A DNA stretch of 14,404 bases from CAXBES01 sp965367015 (GTDB lineage Bacteria > Bacteroidota > Bacteroidia > Flavobacteriales > Flavobacteriaceae), in contig CBDUGY010000075.1 of assembly GCA_965367015.1 (NCBI GenBank), positions 1 through 14,404 on the forward strand, written 5' to 3'. Position 1 is the stretch's first letter, and every line of letters begins with the position of its first letter. The notes below the pieces were generated by a model, which worked only from the letters and a program-made list of their open reading frames with translations, ran no database searches and had not been told where the DNA came from. A program made the translations under genes and the position numbers. Below are positions 1-7,128 of the stretch, piece by piece.

Positions 1-2
1 TT

Positions 3-653
3 AATGTTCAGATCATCGATACTGAAAAGTTACCCGCCAATCCTTTTACAACAGCAAATAATTCAGAAGAAGAAAAACCAGTTATAATTGTCATGGACTA
101 TGCCTTTGGTGAACAAGCTTTTGAATCTATGGATGAACTTTTAAAACCATTTATCGATACCAACAATAAAAGACATTTTTTAAATGTTGTTTCAGTTTCG
201 ATTATGGGAAAAGCAGGAATTTTAGAAGGAGGAAAAGGTGATATCATGATTCCATCATCTCATGTTTTTGAAGGAACAGCCGATAATTACCCATTTACCA
301 ATGATTTGAAGAAATCTCAATTCGAGGATGATGATGTTCGGGTATGCACTGGAACTATGATTACGGTTTTAGGGACAAGTCTACAGAATCGAGATGTTTT
401 AAAGTTTTTTCATAACTCCAGTTGGAATGTGATTGGTTTAGAGATGGAAGGGGCCCATTATCAAAAAGCGATACAAGCGGCCGCAAGAATTAGAGGAAGT
501 ATAAATAAAAATGTCAAGGTTATGTATGCCTATTATGCATCAGATAATCCATTAGAAACAGGAAGTACACTGGCATCGGGCGGATTGGGGACAAGTGGGG
601 TAAAACCTACATACCTGATCACTCAAAAAATGTTAAATTTAATTTTAGACTAA
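3..653 (+). CDS. Nucleoside phosphorylase-superfamily-like protein, C-terminal part (5' end outside window)
   Basis: The reading frame is open from nucleotide 3 to the stop at 651-653 (216 codons), so the ATG at 93 is internal and the gene begins left of the window. Two stretches recall the purine nucleoside phosphorylase/AMP nucleosidase superfamily: GDIMIPSSHVFEGTADNY (nt 237-290) resembles the Gly-Asp-(hydrophobic)-Pro ... Glu-Gly-Thr-Ser ... Tyr segment of AMP nucleosidases, and VIGLEMEGAHY (nt 429-461) resembles the Met-Glu-Met-Glu ribose-binding motif, where Glu normally contacts the ribose hydroxyls. I infer a cytoplasmic nucleoside- or nucleotide-cleaving enzyme, or a non-catalytic relative; the substrate cannot be told. 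A 237-nt gap and a terminator-like dyad separate it from the polysaccharide genes, so it is probably an unrelated flanking gene. The superfamily call is by motif resemblance only. Confidence 0.6.
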   Translation, partial: NVQIIDTEKLPANPFTTANNSEEEKPVIIVMDYAFGEQAFESMDELLKPFIDTNNKRHFLNVVSVSIMGKAGILEGGKGDIMIPSSHVFEGTADNYPFTNDLKKSQFEDDDVRVCTGTMITVLGTSLQNRDVLKFFHNSSWNVIGLEMEGAHYQKAIQAAARIRGSINKNVKVMYAYYASDNPLETGSTLASGGLGTSGVKPTYLITQKMLNLILD

Positions 654-660
654 TCTAAAA
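643..660 (+). terminator. Weak terminator-like dyad overlapping the stop codon
   Basis: TTTTAGA (643-649) and TCTAAAA (654-660) form a perfect 7-bp stem with a 4-nt loop (CTAA) that contains the stop codon. It is followed by ATATTTTTC. The stem has only one G-C pair per arm and the T-run is short, so it would be a weak intrinsic terminator. It could also be chance in AT-rich DNA. Confidence 0.3.
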
Positions 661-699
661 ATATTTTTCAATTTTCAGTAAATATTGATTTTTAAATGG

Positions 700-728
700 T
701 TGTGTAACTAATGGATAGAATATTTTAG
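700..728 (+). promoter_or_regulatory. Possible Bacteroidota-type promoter (weak match)
   Basis: A TTG at 700-702 lies 18 nt before TATTTTAG at 721-728. The Bacteroidota housekeeping promoter is TTG, about 19-20 nt, then TAnnTTTG. The -7 element here has one mismatch (TTAG for TTTG) and the spacer is slightly short. A promoter for the operon is expected in this gap, but in AT-rich DNA this match is only a candidate. Confidence 0.18.
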
Positions 729-775
729 GAAATAGTATTGGTTTAAAAGGAAAGATTAATTAATAAGATTTTTCC

Positions 776-798
776 GACTCATGGATAATCATGTAGTC
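776..798 (+). promoter_or_regulatory. Imperfect hairpin/dyad in the leader region upstream of rmlC
   Basis: GACTCATG (776-783) pairs with CATGTAGTC (790-798) as an 8-bp stem with a single bulged T at 794 and a 6-nt loop (GATAAT). It is the most stable-looking dyad in the 654-890 gap and has no T-run behind it, so it is not an obvious terminator. It could be an operator, a leader RNA hairpin, or chance. The rest of the gap shows nothing recognisable. Confidence 0.25.
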
Positions 799-890
799 CT
801 TATAGCACAAACACATCGCCTAAATAGTAAATATCAACTAATTTATACGACCCTGAAATTTTTGACAAAACAACACAAATCATATAAATT

Positions 891-1436
891 TTGAAGATAA
901 ATCAAACTCCACTTAGAGACTGTTTTATTGTAATTCCAAATGTATTCAGGGATAAAAGAGGCCTGTTTTGTGAGACTTTCAATAAAAAAGATTTTGAAGC
1001 CGCATCCGGTTTAACACGCGACTTTGTTCAAGACAATCAATCGATTTCAAGTTACGGAGTATTGCGAGGCCTACATTATCAAAGTGGTCCAACGGCGCAG
1101 GCAAAGTTAGTTAGGGTAATTAAGGGAAGTGTTTTAGACATTGTAGTTGATCTTCGAAAAGATTCTGAAACCTTCGGAAAGCATTTCTCAATTATTTTGG
1201 ATGATGAGAATTTTCAACAACTCTATGTGCCAAGAGGTTTTGCCCATGGGTTCGTGACACTGTCCAAAACTTCCATTTTCGCCTATAAGTGTGATAATTT
1301 TTATGACAGTACATCAGAAGGAGGTATTATCTACAATGACGCAACCTTATCTTTAGATTGGCATCTCCCAAAGGAGGATTTAATTATTTCAGACAAAGAC
1401 CTTAAACTTCCTACATTCAAGGAAGCCGCTGTATGA
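891..1436 (+). CDS. rmlC: dTDP-4-dehydrorhamnose 3,5-epimerase
   Basis: RmlC epimerises C3 and C5 of dTDP-4-dehydro-6-deoxy-D-glucose, the third step to dTDP-L-rhamnose, in the cytoplasm. The 181-aa length is normal for the family and the cupin-fold signatures are present: RDKRGLFCETF (20-30), QDNQSISSYGVLRGLHYQ (47-64) with the catalytic His62, QAKLVRVIKG (70-79) with Lys72, VPRGFAHGF (113-121), YKCDNFYD with Tyr132 and Tyr138, and an Asp-containing C-terminal segment ending at Asp170 that matches the catalytic dyad partner. The start appears to be TTG at 891: an in-frame TAA lies at 885-887, no upstream ATG or GTG exists, and TTG gives the usual family N-terminus (KINQTPL). The stop overlaps the rmlD start by 4 nt (ATGA), indicating translational coupling. 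It is probably the first gene of the operon. Confidence 0.95.
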   Translation: MKINQTPLRDCFIVIPNVFRDKRGLFCETFNKKDFEAASGLTRDFVQDNQSISSYGVLRGLHYQSGPTAQAKLVRVIKGSVLDIVVDLRKDSETFGKHFSIILDDENFQQLYVPRGFAHGFVTLSKTSIFAYKCDNFYDSTSEGGIIYNDATLSLDWHLPKEDLIISDKDLKLPTFKEAAV

Positions 1437-2293
1437 AGAAAATTTTAGTAACAGGAGCGAACGGACAACTTGGTCGATGCTTAAGAGACGCAGCTTCACA
1501 TTTTCCGGACTTATCAATTGTTTACACATCACAAACAGATCTCGACATTTCTAATGCCCTTGAGATAAAGACCGTTTTAGCAGAAACCGCTTTCGATTAT
1601 TGCATCAACACGGCAGCTTATACCAATGTAGAAAAGGCAGAAAGTGAGCGCGATGCAGCTTATGCTGTGAATGCTGAAGCAGTGAAGACACTTTCCGAAG
1701 AATGTAAAAAAAATAATGTTGTTTTAGTACACGTATCTACAGATTATGTGTTTGATGGAACAAAGAATCTTCCCTATAGGGAGGAAGATGCGACCAACCC
1801 AATTAATGTGTATGGCGCTTCAAAATTAAAAGGTGAAGAGTATATAGCGCAGATTTGCAATACATATTTTATAATTAGAACCTCTTGGCTGTATTCACAA
1901 TACGGACATAATTTTGTACATACTATTATGAAGTACGCCAAAGAAGGTAAACCTCTCACTATAACTACCGAGCAAACAGGAACTCCTACAAACGCTAACG
2001 ATCTGGCAAATGCCTTGTTAAAGATAGTTTCCGGAGAATCTAAAAATTACGGAATTTACCACTTTAGTAATAGTGGTGAAGCAACTTGGTACGATTTTGC
2101 AAAAGCTATTTTGACCCTTTCAAATCAATTTGAAGATACAAACCTTGCAAAAACCGACCATTACCGTACTTTTGCAAAAAGACCGAGTTATAGTGTCTTA
2201 GACAATTCAAAATTTTGTAATACGTTTAATACCGAAACCAAGGACTGGAAGTTGAGCTTAAAGTCTTTATTAAATAACCATGTAATAACTTAA
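1433..2293 (+). CDS. rmlD: dTDP-4-dehydrorhamnose reductase
   Basis: RmlD reduces dTDP-4-dehydro-L-rhamnose with NAD(P)H to dTDP-L-rhamnose, the last step of the pathway. At 286 aa it is a typical full-length short-chain dehydrogenase of the RmlD type: the Rossmann glycine motif GANGQLG (8-14), DYCINTAAYTNVEKAE (55-70), HVSTDYVFDG (100-109) with catalytic Thr103 and substrate-contacting Asp104-Tyr105, and the YGASK motif with catalytic Tyr127 and Lys131. The start overlaps the rmlC stop as ATGA, so the two are coupled, as in many rhamnose operons. rmlA and rmlB, needed for the first two steps, are not in the window. The next gene follows after only 3 nt. Confidence 0.96.
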   Translation: MKKILVTGANGQLGRCLRDAASHFPDLSIVYTSQTDLDISNALEIKTVLAETAFDYCINTAAYTNVEKAESERDAAYAVNAEAVKTLSEECKKNNVVLVHVSTDYVFDGTKNLPYREEDATNPINVYGASKLKGEEYIAQICNTYFIIRTSWLYSQYGHNFVHTIMKYAKEGKPLTITTEQTGTPTNANDLANALLKIVSGESKNYGIYHFSNSGEATWYDFAKAILTLSNQFEDTNLAKTDHYRTFAKRPSYSVLDNSKFCNTFNTETKDWKLSLKSLLNNHVIT

Positions 2294-2296
2294 CAA

Positions 2297-3286
2297 ATGG
2301 CAAATACGAACGAAGAAATAGACTTAATGTTTATTTATAACAAGATCAAAGAGACCTACAATGGGCTTCTTTTGTCTTTTTATAGATGGATTCAATTTTT
2401 ATTAAAAAATTGGATCATCGTCTTATTGGTAATTGGCGCCGGAATTCTTTTGGGTTATTTTATGGAGAAAAATTCGGTTAAAAGTAAAGAAACAATAGTA
2501 CTTGTGCAGATTAATTTTGGGGGAGTGAACTATGTTTACAATGCCGTGGAACAATTGAGGAAGAAAATAAATGAAGGCGATAAGACTTCGCTGGCTGAAT
2601 TGGCTGATTACTACGATGACATTTTTGTAATTCAAAATATTCAAATTGAGCCAGTACCAGATATACTTGACATTATAAATATCACAGATCCTAATAATGG
2701 AAATATAAAAACATTTTTGGATCAGTCCAAATTCGAAGAAGATTTATTAATGTCGGAAATGTTTGTTTCTCAATATAAGACACACAGATTAACAATTACT
2801 ACAACAGAAAATGGAAATGCTAACTCTATCAATGCGGTTTTAAAATATTTAAACAATAATAATGGATTTGCTGAGGTCCAAAAAATAGCTATTGAGAATA
2901 GTGGGTTTGAAATAGCTGAAACAGTTGAAAGTATTTCTTCAATTGATTCTATTTTGAATGCAAACGGCACTTTAAACCGAGGAAATAATGCGTCTCAGCT
3001 TTATTTTAACACTGCTAGTAACGTTAACCTTCACTTTTTAGTCCAAGAGAAAAGCTCCTTAATGAAAGAACTTCAGCAACTTAAAACTGATCAAATGAGA
3101 TATCAAGACGGAACTGTAACATTACTAAATAAACCTATGCTTCACTGGAAAACTTCGCTTTTAGATAAGAAAATGATCATATTACCAATCATTTTTTTCG
3201 TTTTATTTAGTTTAACAGTCTTTATATTCAACTTCTTTAAAAGAATGAAAGTTAAGCACGAAGAGGATTTGCAGAGCAGACTATAA
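2297..3286 (+). CDS. Wzz-like polysaccharide co-polymerase / chain-length determinant-like membrane protein
   Basis: The 329-aa protein has the two-TM topology of polysaccharide co-polymerases: a charged cytoplasmic N-terminus, TM1 at about residues 38-55 (WIIVLLVIGAGILLGYF), a long periplasmic domain of about 235 residues with helical segments, and TM2 at about 293-313 followed by a short basic tail (KRMKVKHEEDLQ). Proteins of this shape set the chain length of Wzy-dependent polysaccharides. There is no C-terminal tyrosine kinase domain, so it would be of the Wzz/PCP-1 kind. I see no clear Pro-Gly-rich TM2 motif of the classical Wzz family, so the call rests on topology, length and position between rmlD (3-nt gap) and wecB. 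It could instead be an otherwise uncharacterised locus-specific membrane protein. Confidence 0.6.
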   Translation: MANTNEEIDLMFIYNKIKETYNGLLLSFYRWIQFLLKNWIIVLLVIGAGILLGYFMEKNSVKSKETIVLVQINFGGVNYVYNAVEQLRKKINEGDKTSLAELADYYDDIFVIQNIQIEPVPDILDIINITDPNNGNIKTFLDQSKFEEDLLMSEMFVSQYKTHRLTITTTENGNANSINAVLKYLNNNNGFAEVQKIAIENSGFEIAETVESISSIDSILNANGTLNRGNNASQLYFNTASNVNLHFLVQEKSSLMKELQQLKTDQMRYQDGTVTLLNKPMLHWKTSLLDKKMIILPIIFFVLFSLTVFIFNFFKRMKVKHEEDLQSRL

Positions 3287-3289
3287 AAA

Positions 3290-3303
3290 AGCTTTATAAA
3301 GCT
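3290..3303. repeat. Perfect 14-bp palindrome just before the wecB start codon
   Basis: AGCTTTATAAAGCT is its own reverse complement and ends 3 nt before the ATG at 3307. In RNA it could pair into a short stem that would occlude the ribosome-binding region, or dimerise. As DNA it could be a binding site. The core is AT-rich and chance is possible. Confidence 0.3.
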
Positions 3304-3306
3304 AGC

Positions 3307-4428
3307 ATGAAGAAGAACCTCATCGTATTTGGTACTCGCCCGGAAGCAATAAAGATGGCTCCATTAGTTAAAGCGTTTTTGCTGGATAAATCCTTTGAAA
3401 CTCAGGTATGTGTTACTGCGCAACACAGAGAGATGCTCGATCAGGTTCTGGATTTTTTTGATATTACGCCCGATTTCGATCTTAATATTATGAAGCCCAA
3501 TCAAAATCTGTATAGCCTCACGGCAGCCATCATAGAAAATATGAAGCCCGTTCTGGAGGAAGTAAAGCCCGATTTTGTTTATGTTCATGGAGACACTACA
3601 ACATCAATGGCAGTAGGGATTGCAGCTTTCTATAGTGGGGCGAAAGTATGTCATGTTGAGGCAGGATTGCGTACTTACGATAGACAATATCCATTTCCGG
3701 AAGAGTTTAACAGGCAACTTACCGGCAAAATAGCCGATTACCACTTTGCCCCTACTTCATTATCGAAGTCAAATTTAATCAAAGAGAATACACTTGAGGA
3801 CAACATCTTGGTTACCGGAAACACCGTGATCGATGCACTTTTATTCGGTATTGAAAAGGTAAATTCTGAAGGGTTCAAAGATCCTGAGATCGAGCTGCTA
3901 CAGTTAAAACTCGATTTTTCTAAGCGAATAATTTTGGTTACCGGCCATAGGCGTGAGAATCACGGTGAGGGACTCTTAAGCATCTGCGGGGCATTAAAAA
4001 TTTTAGCGCTTCAAAACACTGATATACAGATAGTTTACCCTGTGCATTTGAATCCGAAGGTTGAAGGTCCGGTGCACGAATTACTTTCCGAAGTAGACAA
4101 TATAATTTTAGTGAAACCCCTTGCATATGCCGCTTTTATTTGGCTTATGGAAAAGGCGTATTTAATTATTACAGACAGCGGGGGGATTCAGGAAGAGGCG
4201 CCCAGTTTAGGAAAACCTGTATTAGTTACCAGAGATACTACCGAGCGTCCGGAAGCTGTTGAAGAAGGTACGGTTCTATTAGTAGGAACCAATTCGGAAG
4301 AAATACAGAGGCAAACACAAAGATTACTTGATGATGTTGCATATTACAAAGGCATGAGTTTGCTACACAATCCGTATGGCGATGGTAAAGCGGTAGACAG
4401 AATAATAGATTTCATAAAAAAATTGTAA
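3307..4428 (+). CDS. wecB: UDP-N-acetylglucosamine 2-epimerase (non-hydrolysing)
   Basis: The enzyme interconverts UDP-GlcNAc and UDP-ManNAc in the cytoplasm. The 373-aa length is usual for the family, and the GT-B-like fold signatures are all present: FGTRPEAIKMAPLV (residues 8-21), TAQHREMLDQVLDFF, YVHGDTTTSMAVG, CHVEAGLRTYDRQYPFPEEF with the catalytic-region Asp/Glu residues, VTGHRRENHGEG, YPVHLNPKV, and ITDSGGIQEEAPSLGKPVLV with TTERPE. It lacks the extra kinase domain and the features of the hydrolysing (NeuC/GNE) type, and the downstream wecC supports production of UDP-ManNAc for oxidation. A single nucleotide separates its stop from the wecC ATG. Base composition is visibly less AT-rich than in the genes after 5680. 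Confidence 0.96.
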   Translation: MKKNLIVFGTRPEAIKMAPLVKAFLLDKSFETQVCVTAQHREMLDQVLDFFDITPDFDLNIMKPNQNLYSLTAAIIENMKPVLEEVKPDFVYVHGDTTTSMAVGIAAFYSGAKVCHVEAGLRTYDRQYPFPEEFNRQLTGKIADYHFAPTSLSKSNLIKENTLEDNILVTGNTVIDALLFGIEKVNSEGFKDPEIELLQLKLDFSKRIILVTGHRRENHGEGLLSICGALKILALQNTDIQIVYPVHLNPKVEGPVHELLSEVDNIILVKPLAYAAFIWLMEKAYLIITDSGGIQEEAPSLGKPVLVTRDTTERPEAVEEGTVLLVGTNSEEIQRQTQRLLDDVAYYKGMSLLHNPYGDGKAVDRIIDFIKKL

Positions 4429-4429
4429 A

Positions 4430-5635
4430 ATGGAGAACAAACCCAGTGTTGTAATGATGGGGCTTGGTTATATAGGACTTCCCACTGCTGCGCTTATTGC
4501 GAGTCGAGGATTAAAAGTGACCGGCGTAGATATACGGCGGCAAGTAGTCGATACGATAAACAAGGGACAGATCCACATTGTTGAGCCCGACCTGGATGGT
4601 TTGGTACATAAGGTCGTTAAAGATGGGGATTTAAAAGCTTCTACCAACGCAGTTGAGGCAGATGTATATTTGATAGCCGTACCGACGCCTTTCAAAGAAA
4701 ATAATGTTCCCGACTTGTCTTTTGTCGCTTCGGCAGTAAGAGGCATCATCCCAACTTTAAAAGAAGGGTCCTTGGTTATTCTGGAATCTACAAGTCCGGT
4801 GGGAACTACTCGTAAAATGCAGAAATTAATTTTTGAAGAAAGACCGGAGTTAAAAGGTAAAATTCATATTGCGTACTGCCCGGAGCGTGTATTGCCGGGA
4901 AATATTTTACACGAATTAAAGCACAACGATCGTGCTATAGGTGGAATCGACAAGATTTCGACTCAAAAGGCGATCGATTTCTATAAGCATTTTGTTGTAG
5001 GTGAGCTACATGCCACCAATGCAAAAACTGCCGAAATGGTTAAATTGGTAGAGAATGCGTCCAGAGATAATCAGATAGCTTTCGCCAATGAATTATCTAT
5101 AATTTGTGATACAGCGGGCATAGATGTTTGGGAAATGATCGCTTTGGCCAACAAACATCCCAGAGTAAATATCTTACGCCCGGGTACAGGGGTGGGCGGA
5201 CACTGTATTGCCGTTGATCCATGGTTTATAGTTTCTGAATTTCCTTCGGAAAGTGGGTTGATTAAGAAATCCAGAGAAACCAACAATTATAAAACACAAT
5301 GGGTGCTGGAGAAAGTGAAAAATAAGGCCTTGGTTTTTAAAGCTGAGAATAACAGAGATCCGGTAATTGCCTGTATGGGTTTGGCCTTTAAACCAGATAT
5401 TGATGACTTAAGAGAATCACCTGCCTTGTATGTTGCGGAAAGGCTTCAGAAGGATGGGTTTAATGTAATTGAAGTAGAACCAAATCTAGAAAATTGTTCG
5501 GAGAAAAAGGTAACACCTGTTTCCGAAGCTATTGAAAAGGCAGATATTATCGTCTTTCTTGTAGCACACAAAGAATTTAGCGGACTGAAATTTAAAGGCG
5601 ATAAACAGGTTTTAGATTTTGTGGGGTTGAAATAA
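4430..5635 (+). CDS. wecC: UDP-N-acetyl-D-mannosamine dehydrogenase
   Basis: The enzyme oxidises UDP-ManNAc at C6, with two NAD+, to UDP-ManNAcA. The 401-aa protein shows the UDP-glucose/GDP-mannose dehydrogenase domains in order: N-terminal Rossmann motif GLGYIGLPTAALIASRG (11-27), VPTPF (84-88), STSPVGTT (120-127), YCPERVLPGN (149-158), the central helix with KTAEMVKLVENASRDN (199-214) carrying Lys205, GTGVGGHCIAVDP (252-264) with the catalytic Cys259, and the C-terminal UDP-binding domain beginning near MGLAFKPDIDDLRESPA. The WecC assignment, rather than a related UDP-hexosamine dehydrogenase, rests on the adjacent wecB and on overall resemblance; oxidation of another UDP-HexNAc is the main alternative. 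A 46-nt gap without a clear signal follows. Confidence 0.92.
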   Translation: MENKPSVVMMGLGYIGLPTAALIASRGLKVTGVDIRRQVVDTINKGQIHIVEPDLDGLVHKVVKDGDLKASTNAVEADVYLIAVPTPFKENNVPDLSFVASAVRGIIPTLKEGSLVILESTSPVGTTRKMQKLIFEERPELKGKIHIAYCPERVLPGNILHELKHNDRAIGGIDKISTQKAIDFYKHFVVGELHATNAKTAEMVKLVENASRDNQIAFANELSIICDTAGIDVWEMIALANKHPRVNILRPGTGVGGHCIAVDPWFIVSEFPSESGLIKKSRETNNYKTQWVLEKVKNKALVFKAENNRDPVIACMGLAFKPDIDDLRESPALYVAERLQKDGFNVIEVEPNLENCSEKKVTPVSEAIEKADIIVFLVAHKEFSGLKFKGDKQVLDFVGLK

Positions 5636-5681
5636 ATTTCACATCTACAAAGATTATTCAATCTAAATAAATAGCTAAAAC

Positions 5682-7124
5682 ATGCTCTTTAATTCTTTAG
5701 ACTTCGCGGTTTTCTTCCCAATATTCTTCTTACTGTATTGGATAGTTGCAAAAAAACTAACCGTTCGAAACGTTCTAATTCTAGCTGGGAGCTACCTCTT
5801 CTATGGTTGGTGGGATTGGCGGTTTTTATTTCTTATAATTTTCAGTTCCATTGTGGATTTTACCATCGGACAAAAAATATACAATGCTACGTCCAAAAAA
5901 TTAAAGAAGCGATATTTATTAGTCAGTTTGATAGTGAATTTAGGCCTTCTTGCTTACTTTAAGTATACCAACTTCTTTATTGACTCATTTGTTAGCTCCT
6001 TTAGGCTATTTGGCACCGAACTAGACAGTTTCTCATTAAATATTATACTTCCTGTTGGAATTAGTTTTTACACCTTCCAAACGCTTAGTTATACCATCGA
6101 TATTTATAGAGACCGATTAAAACCTACCAAAAATTGGCTAGCATTTTTCTCTTTTGTGGCCTTCTTTCCGCAGTTGGTTGCCGGACCAATCGAAAGAGCT
6201 TCTCATTTATTACCGCAATTCTTTAAAACGTATTCTTTCAATTATAAACAGGTAAAATCTGGATTGCTGCTAATCGCTTTTGGACTATTTAAGAAAATGG
6301 TGATAGCCGATAGATTGGCCATTTTGGTGAATGAGGTTTATAATAGTCCAACTGAGTATTCGGGGATAGCATTAATTATCGCTACGATATTTTTTGCCTT
6401 TCAAATTTATTGTGACTTTTCCGGTTACAGTGATATTGCAATTGGTATAGCGCGAACATTAGGTTTCGATCTTATGAAAAATTTTGACGCTCCCTATTTT
6501 GCAAAATCGATAACCGATTTTTGGAGAAGATGGCATATATCATTGTCAACATGGTTTCGAGACTATGTTTATATTCCGTTAGGAGGCAGTAGAAAAGGAG
6601 AATATCGCGTTTATTTAAATTTGTTTATCGTCTTTGTAGTGAGTGGTTTATGGCATGGTGCTGCAATAACATTTATTATCTGGGGTGCAATTCACGGGAT
6701 TATTATTGTAGCCGAAAAAGCCTTTACCAATCATAATTATACCTTCGATCGAAATAAATTTTTACCTGGCGCAATTTTTACGTTTATTACTTTCGGAATC
6801 GTTTGTTTTGCATGGATCTTTTTTAGAGCGAACAGTTTTGGAGATAGCATTTATATCGTAGAAAACCTTTTCAATTTCAGCGGGAATAGAACTGGTCTTA
6901 CTAGTTTAGGGCTGGCTAAACATGAGCTAGTTTTATCATTAGTGGTAATTTTCCTTTTATTAATCTTCGATTTTATACATAGAAAATATAATGCATTGCG
7001 ATTATTGAATAAAACTCATTTTATACTACGAAATATAGCCTATGTTGTGATTATCTATTTAATAATCATCTTTGGGATATATGGAGATGATAGTGTATCG
7101 GAGTTTATATACTTTCAATTTTAA
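5682..7124 (+). CDS. MBOAT-family (AlgI/DltB-like) polysaccharide O-acyltransferase
   Basis: This polytopic inner-membrane protein of 480 aa belongs to the membrane-bound O-acyltransferase family, which moves acyl (usually acetyl) groups across or at the membrane for transfer to periplasmic glycans. Family signatures: PVGISFYTFQTLSYTIDIYR (124-143), FFPQLVAGPIER (161-172), FQIYCDFSGYSDIAIGIAR (240-258), DFWRRWHISLSTWFRDYVY (279-297) with conserved His285, PLGGSRKG, and VVSGLWHGAAITF (319-331) with the catalytic His325. Most of the chain is hydrophobic, with about ten or more membrane spans. The gene is followed after 4 nt by an SGNH-type partner, the usual arrangement for O-acetylation machines. 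The acetyl group and target sugar are inferred. The upstream 46-nt gap has no clear promoter. Confidence 0.92.
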   Translation: MLFNSLDFAVFFPIFFLLYWIVAKKLTVRNVLILAGSYLFYGWWDWRFLFLIIFSSIVDFTIGQKIYNATSKKLKKRYLLVSLIVNLGLLAYFKYTNFFIDSFVSSFRLFGTELDSFSLNIILPVGISFYTFQTLSYTIDIYRDRLKPTKNWLAFFSFVAFFPQLVAGPIERASHLLPQFFKTYSFNYKQVKSGLLLIAFGLFKKMVIADRLAILVNEVYNSPTEYSGIALIIATIFFAFQIYCDFSGYSDIAIGIARTLGFDLMKNFDAPYFAKSITDFWRRWHISLSTWFRDYVYIPLGGSRKGEYRVYLNLFIVFVVSGLWHGAAITFIIWGAIHGIIIVAEKAFTNHNYTFDRNKFLPGAIFTFITFGIVCFAWIFFRANSFGDSIYIVENLFNFSGNRTGLTSLGLAKHELVLSLVVIFLLLIFDFIHRKYNALRLLNKTHFILRNIAYVVIIYLIIIFGIYGDDSVSEFIYFQF

Positions 7125-7128
7125 TAAA

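Noticed and set aside
862..888. TTGACA (862-867) and TATAAA (883-888) resembling a sigma70 promoter before rmlC
   Set aside because: The spacer is only 15 nt, and transcription would begin after the TTG start at 891. Bacteroidota housekeeping promoters also use a different consensus.
1774..5661. Several minus-strand open frames of 60-95 codons
   Set aside because: All lie opposite well-supported genes (rmlD, the Wzz-like gene, wecB, wecC) and look like shadow frames.
5651..5664. Small dyad AGATT-ATTC-AATCT in the wecC-MBOAT gap
   Set aside because: The stem is only 5 bp, AT-rich, and not followed by a T-run, so it is expected by chance.
5738..5962. 74-codon open frame inside the MBOAT gene
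   Set aside because: It overlaps a well-supported MBOAT gene in another frame and its product has no recognisable features.
7072..7128. Upstream ATG extending the SGNH-like protein by 19 residues into the MBOAT gene
   Set aside because: The extension overlaps the MBOAT coding end by 53 nt and puts a polar stretch before the signal anchor. ATG 7129 gives a standard basic-then-hydrophobic N-terminus 4 nt after the stop.
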